Source: Sphaerospermopsis aphanizomenoides BCCUSP55
Lineage (GTDB): Bacteria; Cyanobacteriota; Cyanobacteriia; Cyanobacteriales; Nostocaceae
Direction of reading: 5' to 3'
Assembly: GCF_001586785.1 (NCBI RefSeq)
Contig: NZ_LUFH02000071.1
Span: 1-33,130 of the forward strand
DNA length: 33,130 nt
Shown here: positions 18,701 through 26,360 of the stretch, one piece after another
Position numbering within the stretch: position 1 is the stretch's first letter
How the letters are laid out: every line of letters begins with the position of its first letter
Made by a program: the position numbers and the translations under genes
The notes under the pieces: generated by a model
Told to the model about the DNA's origin: nothing
What the model saw: the letters and a program-made list of their open reading frames with translations, nothing else
The model's database searches: none

Positions 18701-20762
18701 AGCCAAATTACTAGAAGCAGAAACTCGGCAAAGACAAGAACTAGAAATTGCTAGGCAGCAAGCTGAGTTAGCATCTCTAGCGAAAAGTAGTTTTTTGGCT
18801 AACATGAGTCATGAAATCCGCACCCCCATGAATGCAGTTTTGGGCATGACAGGCTTATTATTAGAAACTCCTCTCAACCAAGAGCAACAAGATTTTGTAG
18901 ATATAATTCGTGTCAGTGGCGATGCCTTATTGTCTCTCATCAATGAAATTTTAGATTTATCCAAGCTCGAAGCTGGAGAAATGTTGTTGGAAAATTTAAA
19001 TTTTGATTTGTGTAATTGTGTGGAAGAAGTGTTGGATTTATTAGCTCCCCAAGCCCATAAAAAAGGATTAGAAATTGCAGCATTTATTCAGCCTAATGTC
19101 TATAAATATCTCCAGGGAGATGTTGGGCGCTTGCGACAAATTATGATGAATTTGATTGGCAATGCCATTAAGTTCACTAGTCAAGGTGAAGTTTTCATCC
19201 AAGTAGAATTGAAATCAGAAAATCAGGATATTGCTAATCTACATTTTACAATTACAGATACAGGTATTGGTATCCATGCTGAAGATCAAAGCAAACTCTT
19301 TCAACCGTTTAGTCAAGTTGATGCTTCCATTACTCGTCAATATGGAGGTACAGGTTTAGGATTAGCAATTTGTCAACAATTAGTAAATTTAATGGGAGGA
19401 GAAATAGGTGTAATCAGTCAGATTGGTCAAGGTTCGCAATTTTGGTTTGACTTACCTTTTGCCAAGAATGAACAGCCTTGTTGTCAGGTTTATGAACCTG
19501 ATTTACTAACTAATCGACGTTTATTAGTAGTTGATGATAATGCTACTAATCGAAAAATCCTCCACCACCAAGCAACTGCCTGGGGAATGGAAGTGGATGA
19601 AGCTGATAATGCTACTGCTGCTTTACAGGCTTTAGAAATTGCGGTGGCAGAGGGTCAACCCTATGATATTGCAGTAATTGATATGCAAATGCCCCACATA
19701 GATGGGTTGACATTGGGAGAGCAAATAAAAGCCAATTCCACAACCAATAAAATGCCCCTGATTATGTTGACTTCTACTAATCAAAGAGAAGAAGTACAAC
19801 AAGCATTAAACATAGGATTTGCTACTTATCTGGTCAAGCCAGTTAAGGCATCCCGGCTGTTAGATGCAATTATGAATACTTTGGGTAGCCAAACAAATCT
19901 GGATATTGAGGAAGCCGTGAAAATTAATCAATTATCTGTAATGATGCAAAATCAACAGATAGAACCGACCAAATCTCATTTAAAATTGCTGTTGGCAGAA
20001 GATAATTTAATCAATCAAAAAGTCTTGCTCAAACAACTGCAAAATTTAGGTTATTATGCCGATACTGTCGCCAATGGACAGGAAGTTTTAGAACTATTAG
20101 ATAAAATTCCCTATGACCTCATTCTTTTAGACTGTCAAATGCCAATTTTGGATGGTTTGCAAACAGCAAGAGAAATTTGTCGTCGGCCAGATAGTTCCTT
20201 TGTTAACCAACGACGGCCTGTAATGATTGCTATCACTGCTGGGGCGATGAAAGAGGACAAGCAAAGCTGTTTAGATGCTGGGATGGATGACTATATCAGT
20301 AAGCCTGTAGCTAAAGATCAACTAGCGGCTATACTAGAGTGTTGGAGTTCTAAAATTTTTACTTCCGAGAGAGCAATGATTCCCGATATGATTTTTGAAC
20401 CAACAGTGACAGATATCAATAAAAATTTACCTGATTCCCTCATAGATTGGCAACATTTACATGAAATTTCCGAAAATAATCTAGAATTTGAGTTGGAACT
20501 ATTAGATGCTTTTGTAGAGGATAGCAAAATTCATATTACAGCAGCCCAGGCAGCAATAATCAATAAAGACTGGCAAAAAATTGATCGGGAAGCTCATCAT
20601 ATCAAAGGTTCTAGTGGAAATTTAGGAGCTATATCTATACATAAAACAGCAGAAAAAATAGAACATCAACTATTGAATCATGATATTAATGGTATATCTA
20701 CATCATTAGCAGACATACTAGAATGCGTAGAACAAATTCAAGTATTTTTAAATCAACGGTAA
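15786..20762 (+). CDS. Hybrid histidine kinase with DXCF-type cyanobacteriochrome GAF domain, two receivers and Hpt
   Basis: A 1658-residue phosphorelay protein in the inner membrane. Order: GAF (about 20-165), TM1 (183-207), CHASE3-like periplasmic domain (208-356), TM2 (359-382), PAS (400-520), PAS (525-640), GAF (660-800), bilin-type GAF (820-980), HisKA with H1009 in [11 protein letters not shown], HATPase with [15 protein letters not shown] and GGTGLGL, receiver 1 with D1299, receiver 2 with D1449, and Hpt with H1604 in [10 protein letters not shown]. The third GAF has HDPCF (C884) and PCHIELL (C912) 28 residues apart, followed by KANIVVPI and [10 protein letters not shown], which are features of DXCF cyanobacteriochromes. 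These usually bind phycocyanobilin or phycoviolobilin through two thioethers and sense blue/green-type light. Output would pass from H1009 to the receivers and H1604, with a separate response regulator not present here. Confidence 0.93.
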   Translation: MKQPVQQDEAARIEALLQYKILDTSPEVAFDDITRLASYICGTPIALVSLIDSNRQWFKSKVGLEVSETHRDLAFCAHAIHQPDVFIVPDATRDERFATNPLVTSDPNIRFYAGVPLINAEGYGLGTLCVIDEVPRDLLPAQLEALQILARQVVEQMEVRRNLDNVLLVSNAIKQKRKANRKFFVQIAGWFGLTSSILLMIGMFYYKNVRDFMSTYHQQQQTLAQIDAQEELLFYFQEAENGYKNYMLTGDPVHLQAYQTAVTQINQKLQSLHKFKITSPSIQTQVANLETQIYTKLSAIKENIELRKNNKPEIALPGFITNQGETSSNYNYIHDIKHQNISLFKQQSTELNSKAQNTILALQISIGLCIFIFLVIYLLIYGEITGRKSIEASLKKERNFISSILDTASVLVMVLDPQGQVVRFNRACEKATGYSFNEVRGRYFWNLFLVADDRISVQAMFEQMKLRQGLNEYENTWVTKEGNHRQIAWKNTTLLDQQSQIEYIVCTGIDITERKQAEISLQQQISAVEAATDGIGILDADGKYVYLNSSHLSIFGYSNTDKLLGKSWKHFYYPETIEWFNNYVFPLLMAKGYWHGETVAKRKDSSTFAEEVSLTLIPDGGIICVCRDISKRKQDEQYLNVQYAATSALAVSKNIQNATHRTLKGICQSLGWDWGEIWLLDKPANVLHCADIWYESGLELKDFEKITRTMTFAPGVGLPGRIWSRFEPVWINNLSDEQNFLRRDITTQVGLHTAFGFPIYSGSVAIGVMIFFQQKIQQENADLLKVMMSVGNQIGQFIRRKQTEEELQNHYLRSQLLADVTLKIRQSLQINEILATTVIEVQNLLLSDRVLILRLEEDGSFTTVQEAVLPGLPVIMGQIIHDPCFGTEYIQKYCEGRIQTTSDIETAGIQPCHIELLQRFAVKANIVVPIIVQNEFWGLLIAHQCYQIRHWNTWEVELLRSLSDQIGIALAQAKLLEAETRQRQELEIARQQAELASLAKSSFLANMSHEIRTPMNAVLGMTGLLLETPLNQEQQDFVDIIRVSGDALLSLINEILDLSKLEAGEMLLENLNFDLCNCVEEVLDLLAPQAHKKGLEIAAFIQPNVYKYLQGDVGRLRQIMMNLIGNAIKFTSQGEVFIQVELKSENQDIANLHFTITDTGIGIHAEDQSKLFQPFSQVDASITRQYGGTGLGLAICQQLVNLMGGEIGVISQIGQGSQFWFDLPFAKNEQPCCQVYEPDLLTNRRLLVVDDNATNRKILHHQATAWGMEVDEADNATAALQALEIAVAEGQPYDIAVIDMQMPHIDGLTLGEQIKANSTTNKMPLIMLTSTNQREEVQQALNIGFATYLVKPVKASRLLDAIMNTLGSQTNLDIEEAVKINQLSVMMQNQQIEPTKSHLKLLLAEDNLINQKVLLKQLQNLGYYADTVANGQEVLELLDKIPYDLILLDCQMPILDGLQTAREICRRPDSSFVNQRRPVMIAITAGAMKEDKQSCLDAGMDDYISKPVAKDQLAAILECWSSKIFTSERAMIPDMIFEPTVTDINKNLPDSLIDWQHLHEISENNLEFELELLDAFVEDSKIHITAAQAAIINKDWQKIDREAHHIKGSSGNLGAISIHKTAEKIEHQLLNHDINGISTSLADILECVEQIQVFLNQR

Positions 20763-20823
20763 TTAGGTACTGCTGAAGCAATCTGCAAGAATTACCAATT
20801 TAATAATGTTTACTCATAAATAA

Positions 20824-21174
20824 ACCTATAATGCCTTACTGCCAGAAGATAATTATACTCAGGAATTAATCAAGGCTACGACGGACTTATATAACCCTTT
20901 GCTGGGTTTTTATGAAGGTTTTTATGAAAAAACAGGCAAAACTGCCGTTGGTTTCACAAGCAGCACGAACAGTATGATTTTGCAATCTTTACTGTATGCA
21001 GCAACCAAGCGGCAGCCTCTAACTCGTCCTCATACTATGATGAATTCACCTTGGTGGCAAGCAGTAGGTAACGGCGATTTTGGCCGGGGTTTACCTACTA
21101 CTCCCACTCAAAAATCCCAGTTTGTGACTACAGGTTCTGAAAGTTACTGGGTGAGTGTCAAAGATAAAAATTGA
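20824..21174 (+). pseudogene. C-terminal fragment of a DUF3131 protein gene
   Basis: An open stretch of about 116 codons preceded by an in-frame TAA at 20821 and lacking a plausible start. It reads ALLPEDNYTQELIKATTDLY, then GFYEGFYEKTGKTAVGFTSS, TNSMILQSLLYA and ends at 21174. This is the helical ending of DUF3131 proteins (a gain-of-substrate loop, then an NTNxxILExLLY-type helix). It lies 61 bp after the cyanobacteriochrome kinase and faces away from the N-terminal DUF3131 piece at 14606-15557. It is probably the other half of the same broken gene, separated by an inversion; it could alternatively be a remnant of a second paralogue. Confidence 0.65.
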
Positions 21175-21181
21175 CTATGTT

Positions 21182-22237
21182 TTACAATACAGCGCCTTCT
21201 GTTCTTCCTCCCATCCGCTCTTGAATTCTGCTCTTAGCGGCTTTGAATTGTGTAGCTAATTCCTCACTTTCTCGGCTACTCAAATTATTGCGAATAGCAG
21301 CAAACATTGTGCTTTCTTCTTGGCGAACATGATCGCCAATTTCATCCCATAATTGTCTGAGTCTATCTTTAAATTCTGGTGCAGTAGGATTGATGCTTCT
21401 CAATTGCTCAAGTGCTGGACCCCAGCGAGCTTGCTCATTATATAATTCTTGGGTATTCTCTTCACCATAGAAAGGACGTACTCTAGGATAAACAACTTCC
21501 TCTTCTGCTGCTGCGTGGGCGCTAAGATCCTTAAAAATTTGTCCAAAATATTCTTGAATTTTTTGAGGATTGTCACTTTGTAACAATTCTGTAAACAGGA
21601 CATTTACCTTATTGTGATCCATACGCAGAACATCTTGGATATTCATATCCTGCTTATCAGAAGTTTGGGTAACAGCACTACCGACAGCACCACTAATAGC
21701 GGCGATCGCATCTTGAACTCTAGACCAAATTCCCTGATCTGCATCTTGTCCAGTCAATTCCCGCACACCCAAAATTTCTAAAACTCCTTTCAGTTGTTCT
21801 TGATGAGCGCGGTTTTCAAAATTGATTGTATTTAAAGGACCAATTGCTGCCATGACATCAGCACCAACTTTCTGTGCAGCTTTATGAATTGTCAGACCAT
21901 TCATTACTTGTTGATGCTTCAATAATTCATGCTGAAATACTTTTTCAAAGAAACTTAATTCGTTACCTTGCATTAATTGGCGAATGGTTTGCACCATTTG
22001 TTTTACTGTTGATTCTGCATCTTTTTGAATGCCATATTGAACCGCTACAGTATCAAGAATACCTTGGTTTTTGCGGTCATCATCAAGCATTTTGCGAAGA
22101 CTATCAGCAATTTCTCCATCTGCACCTTCTCGCAAAAATCTTTCTTCATTTTCTATAAACAACTGTTGCAGCAATTTCATATCTGCCAATTTGGCTGCAA
22201 TAGCATTTCTTTTGGTATCATCTAAAGTCACTACCAT
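21182..22237 (-). CDS. Hemerythrin-domain (HHE) protein
   Basis: A 351-residue soluble, mainly helical protein. The C-terminal third is hemerythrin/HHE-like: H208 in RMDHNKV, H241 and E245/E246 in AHAAAEEEVVYPRV, and H303 with E307 in GDHVRQEEST, which fits a di-iron four-helix bundle binding O2, NO or iron. The usual His in the third helix is not obvious. The N-terminal 160 residues form a second helical, ferritin-like module with H103, H108 and H145 (FQHELLKHQQ, ENRAHQEQLK). The start at 22237 has GGAG ten bases upstream. A role in oxidative or nitrosative stress or iron handling is an inference. It converges on the DUF3131 fragment with only a few bases between them. Confidence 0.85.
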   Translation of the reverse strand: MVVTLDDTKRNAIAAKLADMKLLQQLFIENEERFLREGADGEIADSLRKMLDDDRKNQGILDTVAVQYGIQKDAESTVKQMVQTIRQLMQGNELSFFEKVFQHELLKHQQVMNGLTIHKAAQKVGADVMAAIGPLNTINFENRAHQEQLKGVLEILGVRELTGQDADQGIWSRVQDAIAAISGAVGSAVTQTSDKQDMNIQDVLRMDHNKVNVLFTELLQSDNPQKIQEYFGQIFKDLSAHAAAEEEVVYPRVRPFYGEENTQELYNEQARWGPALEQLRSINPTAPEFKDRLRQLWDEIGDHVRQEESTMFAAIRNNLSSRESEELATQFKAAKSRIQERMGGRTEGAVL

Positions 22238-22634
22238 GCTGATTTCTCCTCGCCAAAGTCATCGTATTTAGTATCAATCTCAGGTTCGCATAATCACTAG
22301 ATAATTTGCATCTTTCTTTTGAACGATTACCTGATTAACTCAGGATAGAAATACAGAAATAATTACGAGCCAAAGATGTTAATTATGTCTTCTACTAAGT
22401 ACCTGAGCAAAATTAATTTAACATTTTTGAAACAAACAAAAATCTCTGTATTCCTTACCTGTTAACTGTTCCCCGTTCCCTGTTCCCTCTCCAAAATATA
22501 AAATTTATTTTGCACGACTACTTACTAGAAGATATATAATTATAAATTTTTCTTCTCCATCTTCAGATAGATAAATTTTTATGGTCAATTTTCTAGATTG
22601 GCTCAAAGACAGTTAATGAGTAAATTAAGTGATA
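22238..22634. other. Divergent spacer of about 400 bp
   Basis: AT-rich spacer between the hemerythrin gene and the DUF2993 gene. It contains a low-complexity stretch of CTGTTCC-type repeats near 22467-22490 and otherwise no recognised structure. A frame of 11 codons starting at 22580 precedes the DUF2993 gene and is not considered real. Confidence 0.5.
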
Positions 22635-23378
22635 ATGCCAGAAACACCAGGGATAGGAGAAAAGGCACTGAATAAAGCTGCTGAGATAGGATTATCTAGC
22701 CAGTTAGACGAAGTAGAAACTTTAGATGTTAACATCAAAACTGAACCGCTAAAACTGATTCAGGGAGAAGTTGAACAAGTAAACATTGTTGGCGAGGGTT
22801 TAGTCATGCAAAAAGACCTCCGCATCACAGAATTAGAAATGCAAATTACCAGCGTTGCTATTAATCCTCTAAGTGTTGCTTTCGGTCAAATTGAATTGAC
22901 AAGACCAACAAAAGGTAAAACCCAAGTTGTGTTAACAGAAGCCGATATTAATCGGGCTTTTAATTCAGAATATGTGCGGGATAAACTGCAAAATCATCAA
23001 ATCACCATCAATGGACAAGCAACAGCCATTACACCCCAGCATATAGATTTTCATCTACCTGGTGAGGGTAAAATTACCATCAATGCCAGCATATTATTAA
23101 GAGCAACTGGAGAAATTAAACAAATCGGTTTTTCAGCAGTTCCTGATATTAGTGATAATGGTAAAAATATTTATTTAAAAAATGTTGAGTATGGGGAGAG
23201 TCAGGAAATTTCACCGGAATTAACACAAGCTTTGATAGAAGAAACAAGTGAAATTTTGAATTTGAGCAACTTTGATTTAGAAGGAATGAGTCTGCGAGTC
23301 TACAAATTAGAACTAGCAAAAGGGAAATTAATCTTACAAGCTGAAGCTGATGTCGATAAAATTCCTACTGCTGAATAA
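22635..23378 (+). CDS. DUF2993 (LmeA-like) protein
   Basis: A 247-residue protein beginning MPETPGIGEKALNKAAEIGL. It has the conserved cyanobacterial DUF2993 pattern: SSQLDEVETLDVNIKTEPLK, a long run of alternating strands and TEADINRAFNSEYVRDKL. The family is related to LmeA, a mycobacterial phospholipid-binding mannosyltransfer factor; its role in cyanobacteria is unknown. No signal peptide is visible, so it is probably cytoplasmic or membrane-associated. A GTG two codons upstream (22629) is an alternative start. The DUF2231 gene follows 14 bases downstream on the same strand, so the two likely form an operon. Confidence 0.82.
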   Translation: MPETPGIGEKALNKAAEIGLSSQLDEVETLDVNIKTEPLKLIQGEVEQVNIVGEGLVMQKDLRITELEMQITSVAINPLSVAFGQIELTRPTKGKTQVVLTEADINRAFNSEYVRDKLQNHQITINGQATAITPQHIDFHLPGEGKITINASILLRATGEIKQIGFSAVPDISDNGKNIYLKNVEYGESQEISPELTQALIEETSEILNLSNFDLEGMSLRVYKLELAKGKLILQAEADVDKIPTAE

Positions 23379-23392
23379 GAGGATATTCAATA

Positions 23393-23935
23393 ATGGCAAC
23401 TACAGAATCAAATTCCACACCATTTCCCAATCTACCACCAATTATTGAAAGTGATGATAGAGAATATTTAGATACTGGTGTACCTAGCACAGTGGCGATC
23501 GCTGGCCATCCTCTACATCCTCTTAGTGTAATCTTTCCTATCGCCTTTTTAGCGGCAGCTTTAGGTAGTGACTTTGGCTATTGGTTAACGCGAGATTTTT
23601 TCTGGGCTAGGGCTTCTGTGTGGTTAATTGGACTGGGCTTAGTGACTGGTGCGATCGCTTCCGTAATTGGCATGAGCGATTTTTTACAAATAGAAAGAGT
23701 CCGCAAACGTACCGCCGGTTGGACGCATTTAATTCTCAATATTTCCATCCTAGTTTTTACAGCCTTGAATTTCTTCCTGCGTTGGGGCGATGCGGAATCA
23801 AATTTACTACCTTGGGGTTTTTTACTATCCTTAATTGTGGGAACTTTAACCAGTATTACCGGGTGGTTTGGTGCTGAACTTTCCTATCGCCATAAAATTG
23901 GTGTAGTGGGTGCAGGTAGTAAAAGATATCCATAG
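23393..23935 (+). CDS. DUF2231 membrane protein
   Basis: A 180-residue integral membrane protein with four predicted helices: about residues 45-65, 74-97, 108-127 and 138-160. The conserved entry VAIAGHPLHPLSVIFPIAFL is the hallmark of the DUF2231 family; its His residues in GHPLHP suggest cofactor or metal binding, but function is unknown. GAGG lies about nine bases before the ATG. It is tightly linked to the upstream DUF2993 gene. Confidence 0.88.
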   Translation: MATTESNSTPFPNLPPIIESDDREYLDTGVPSTVAIAGHPLHPLSVIFPIAFLAAALGSDFGYWLTRDFFWARASVWLIGLGLVTGAIASVIGMSDFLQIERVRKRTAGWTHLILNISILVFTALNFFLRWGDAESNLLPWGFLLSLIVGTLTSITGWFGAELSYRHKIGVVGAGSKRYP

Positions 23936-24098
23936 TTATCAGAGTTTGGATTTTAAATTTTGGATTTTAGCTTGGATTCAAAAATGGATAATGTACAATG
24001 GACAATTAACAACTACCTCTGCCTGAAAGCGAACTGAGAAATCGGATTTCTTTTCTTTTTTCCCCTTTGAAAGGAAAGGGTTTAAAGCTGGAATGAAA

Positions 24099-24138
24099 CA
24101 ATTGTCAATTATCAATTGTCAATTATCAATTAATCAAT
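24099..24138. repeat. CAATTGTCAATTAT tandem repeat
   Basis: Two perfect 14-bp units, followed by a degenerate half unit, just upstream of the SDR gene and a HIP1 site. This is a dispersed repeat found in many cyanobacterial spacers. Confidence 0.8.
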
Positions 24139-24188
24139 CGGCGATCGCGTTATCTTAAATCATGAAGATCAAATAGAGTGCATCTTTC

Positions 24189-24884
24189 ATGAAAGGTAAA
24201 CAGGTTTTACTTACTGGTGGTACTGGTGGACTGGGTTTAGGTGTCACACCCGCAGTTTTAGCCCAAGGTGCTGAGGTGACAATTCCCTATCGTAGTCCTA
24301 AAGATGTGGAACGTCTCAAAGGAATTCTTTCACCTGCGGATATCGCCAGAATTCAATTTATTCCGGCTAATTTGGAAGATGAAGCATCCGTAGATAAACT
24401 CATCAGCCGCATGATTAAAGTAGATGTTTTAATTCATTTAGTGGGCGGTTTTTCAATGGGAAAAACTCACGAATACAGCTTTTATGATTGGAAGCGTGAG
24501 TTAGAATTAAATCTGAATACAACTTTTTTGGCTTGCAAATATAGCCTTAAAAGTATGTTAGAAAACGGCTATGGACGCATTGTGACTGTTAGTTCTCGTG
24601 CTGGTGCTGAACCTGCGGGAAATTTAGCAGCTTACTCTGCTGCTAAGGCTGGTGTGATAGCATTAACTAAAGCTATAGCCGATGAAACCAAAGGAACTAA
24701 TATCACTGCAAATACTGTCCTTCCTGGTATCATTGACACTCCCAGCAACCGGGAAGCTATGGGTGCAGACAACGCAGATAAGTGGGTAAAACCGGAATCT
24801 ATTGCTGAGGTAATTTGCTTTTTAGCTTCGGAAGCGGCTAAGGATATTAGAGGTGCTGCTATTCCTGTTTATGGGAATGTTTGA
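24189..24884 (+). CDS. SDR family NAD(P)-dependent oxidoreductase
   Basis: A 231-residue classical short-chain dehydrogenase/reductase with a Rossmann fold. The cofactor loop is TGGTGGLG (residues 9-16), the catalytic serine lies in VSSRAG (135-136) and the active-site pair is Y149 and K153 in YSAAK. LNLNTTFL is the structural Asn motif and PGIIDTPSN the loop after strand 6. The substrate cannot be inferred; the sequence resembles 3-oxoacyl-ACP reductase-like SDRs. It has its own terminator at 24916-24950 and looks monocistronic. Confidence 0.92.
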   Translation: MKGKQVLLTGGTGGLGLGVTPAVLAQGAEVTIPYRSPKDVERLKGILSPADIARIQFIPANLEDEASVDKLISRMIKVDVLIHLVGGFSMGKTHEYSFYDWKRELELNLNTTFLACKYSLKSMLENGYGRIVTVSSRAGAEPAGNLAAYSAAKAGVIALTKAIADETKGTNITANTVLPGIIDTPSNREAMGADNADKWVKPESIAEVICFLASEAAKDIRGAAIPVYGNV

Positions 24885-24915
24885 TAATTGAATTGTAGAT
24901 TTTTTTGTGATTAAT

Positions 24916-24950
24916 GCCCATTCAGATTAATAACTGGATGGGTGTTTTTT
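24916..24950 (+). terminator. Rho-independent terminator of the SDR gene
   Basis: GCCCATTCAG and CTGGATGGGT form a stem (CCCAT/ATGGG and CAG/CTG around a one-base mismatch) with an AT-rich loop, followed by GTTTTTT. It starts 32 bases after the SDR stop codon. Confidence 0.8.
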
Positions 24951-25067
24951 GTATGGTTAAGAAAACTGTCAGAATCAGGATTTCCAAGATTTAAGGATTA
25001 ACAGGATGAAAACTAGGTATTTATCAACAATTACCAGCTTCCATTAGATGATTAGCGACTTGGGTTA

Positions 25068-25456
25068 TTATTCAAATAAAGAACGAGGTAATTGAGATTG
25101 ACGAATAATTGACATTAATGTACCAACTTTAACAGGTGAGTGATTAGGTGCAATAGCAGTCAGAGTAGAGTCTTCTATTTCTTTTTGCATAACAATATGA
25201 CTTCCTTTTTGTCGGGCGCATCCCAAATGTGTAAGTTTATTTTTTTGCAATCTGGCAATTGCTCTAAGGCTTGATATGAATGAACCGCAAAGAACGCAAA
25301 GGACACAAAGTGAAGAGGGTTTGAAAGAGTTTATTTGTGTTGCTGTGTTTATTTTTTCAAAATTGGGATGCTCCCTTTTTGTCTAACTTCTATAAACCCG
25401 TTATCCTCTAAAATTTTACAGATTTCTTTCCCTGAAAATACTCGTAATTTACCCAA
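25068..25456 (-). pseudogene. hicA: hicA toxin gene interrupted by a MITE-like insertion
   Basis: The 5' part starts at TTG 25456, overlapping the hicB stop by eight bases, with GGAGG six bases upstream. It encodes MGKLRVFSGKEICKILEDNG then FIEVRQKGS before the frame runs into the insertion and stops at IPILKK. The 3' part, from about 25215 to 25068, repeats RQKGS and continues HIVMQKEIEDSTLTAIAPNH and SPVKVGTLMSIIRQSQLPRS. Removing the element restores a 72-residue HicA, an mRNA interferase with a dsRBD-like fold whose catalytic His is in GSHIVM. The broken product (about 35 residues) lacks that His, so the toxin is almost certainly dead, although the antitoxin gene is intact. Confidence 0.85.
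25204..25383. mobile_element. MITE-like insertion in hicA, flanked by a 10-bp direct repeat
   Basis: The direct repeat CCTTTTTGTC occurs at 25204-25213 and 25374-25383 and encodes the same hicA codons on both sides. Inside it, inverted ends GCATCCCAA (25219-25227) and TTGGGATGC (25362-25370) bound an element of about 160-170 bp. The core carries a 9-bp STRR, (CRCAAAGNN)x3 at 25286-25312. It has no open frame and must have been moved by a transposase encoded elsewhere. The right end reads TTTTTTCAAAATTGGGATGC. Confidence 0.78.
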
Positions 25457-25679
25457 CAGAAACCTCCAAATTAGTAATGAAGACTTCGCTTTTCAGACGA
25501 TTTTTTATTTCTGAAGGTGAAGCAAACTCTAAAAATAATTCAATTGCTTCTTTTAAATTATCTTTTGCTTCCTCAATACTGTCTCCCTGACTGGCAATAT
25601 CTAATTCTGGACAAAGGGAAACATACCCATTATCTTCTTTTTCAATAATGACAGTAAATCTCTGTTTAATAGTTGGCAT
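25449..25679 (-). CDS. hicB: HicB family antitoxin
   Basis: A 76-residue protein with the HicB N-terminal RNase-H-like fold: FTVIIEKEDNGYVSLCPELD, then IASQGDSIEEAKDNLKEAIE. It is short and appears to lack a separate C-terminal DNA-binding helix-turn-helix or ribbon domain, as do many cyanobacterial HicB antitoxins. It would bind and block HicA. hicB precedes hicA and overlaps it by eight bases, so the pair was translationally coupled before the insertion. An inverted repeat at 25749-25773 lies about 70 bp upstream. Confidence 0.85.
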   Translation of the reverse strand: MPTIKQRFTVIIEKEDNGYVSLCPELDIASQGDSIEEAKDNLKEAIELFLEFASPSEIKNRLKSEVFITNLEVSVG

Positions 25680-26046
25680 TGACTATGTAAACTCCTGAAT
25701 GTCTTTTATTATTATACTGCTTATTGCTCAAAAAAGCTTGGTCAAGTCACCCTAATATGCTACAATATTGGGTAAATTTTCATCAGGTGATTAATGATTG
25801 GCTGAAGTTGTTTATTTGAGTTGCTAATTATGCTGAAGATAGAGTAAATTTAGAATTGATTTAATAAAACTAAAAAATCACCTTTCCATTTTCCAGCAGT
25901 TTTATCAAAAAAACGTTAGGATATCCTAATTATTCAGGTGTTGGTATTGTTTATTAATGGGGAAAAATATTTTTTATTTTTCAAATACCTTATGTATATA
26001 AATATACAGATTTTACTAATAGTTAACTCAAGTATATATAAAAAAT
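25680..26046. other. AT-rich spacer upstream of hicB
   Basis: About 370 bp without a gene. It contains the inverted repeat at 25749-25773 and a perfect 14-bp palindrome TTAGGATATCCTAA at 25916-25929. The right end consists of runs such as ATATATAAAAAATATC just before the structured element. Confidence 0.6.
25749..25773. promoter_or_regulatory. Inverted repeat upstream of hicB (candidate operator)
   Basis: ACCCTAATAT (25749-25758) pairs with AATATTGGGT (25764-25773) apart from one bulged base. It lies about 70 bases before the hicB start, a place where HicB-type operators are often found, but this HicB lacks an evident DNA-binding domain. Confidence 0.35.
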
Positions 26047-26319
26047 ATCACGCGACATTGTTATTAGGTTGCCCCTTCGTAAGCCCAAAGCCCAAAGGAA
26101 AGGAAAAATCCCTATAGCGCGTAGCGTCCATAAAAACTCATAATAGTTTACACCGACGTAAACAGTAAGCTTTGATCATGGTAAAGTAGATAATCCTAAA
26201 GCACATACTTACTCACCGAACGGCGATAGCCAGGTGAATAAGAATTAGCTTAAACACAAAGGGCGGCGCTCCACCGCCCAAATGCAAGGCTGTTTTACCT
26301 GTTGACAATGGCGCGTGAT
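26047..26319 (-). ncRNA. Candidate structured RNA (retron msr-msd-like) 3' of the reverse transcriptase
   Basis: The ends are complementary: ATCACGCGACATTGT (26047-26061) versus ACAATGGCGCGTGAT (26305-26319), 14 of 15 paired, extended inward past a 4x4 internal loop by AGGT (26066-26069) and ACCT (26297-26300). Read on the minus strand, the interior has a GC-rich hairpin (GGGCGG/CCGCCC with a seven-base loop, 26261-26279), a second hairpin (26209-26241, nine-base outer stem with one mismatch and a GGC/GCC inner stem) and a third (GTTTAC/GTAAAC, 26146-26163). It contains no good open frame. The layout of complementary ends around small hairpins is like retron a1-msr-msd-a2. It lies 41 bases after the reverse transcriptase stop, co-oriented. 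It could instead be a MITE. Confidence 0.5.
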
Positions 26320-26360
26320 GATTAAAGTATAAAACATTGAAGGTATAAAAAGCAAGTTTT

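Noticed and set aside
20899-21174. A stand-alone 91-residue gene
   Set aside because: Its similarity to the DUF3131 C-terminus begins upstream of any start codon, so it is a gene fragment.
22580-22616. An 11-codon frame before the DUF2993 gene as a leader peptide
   Set aside because: It is too short, has no attenuator structure after it, and is not supported by a ribosome site.
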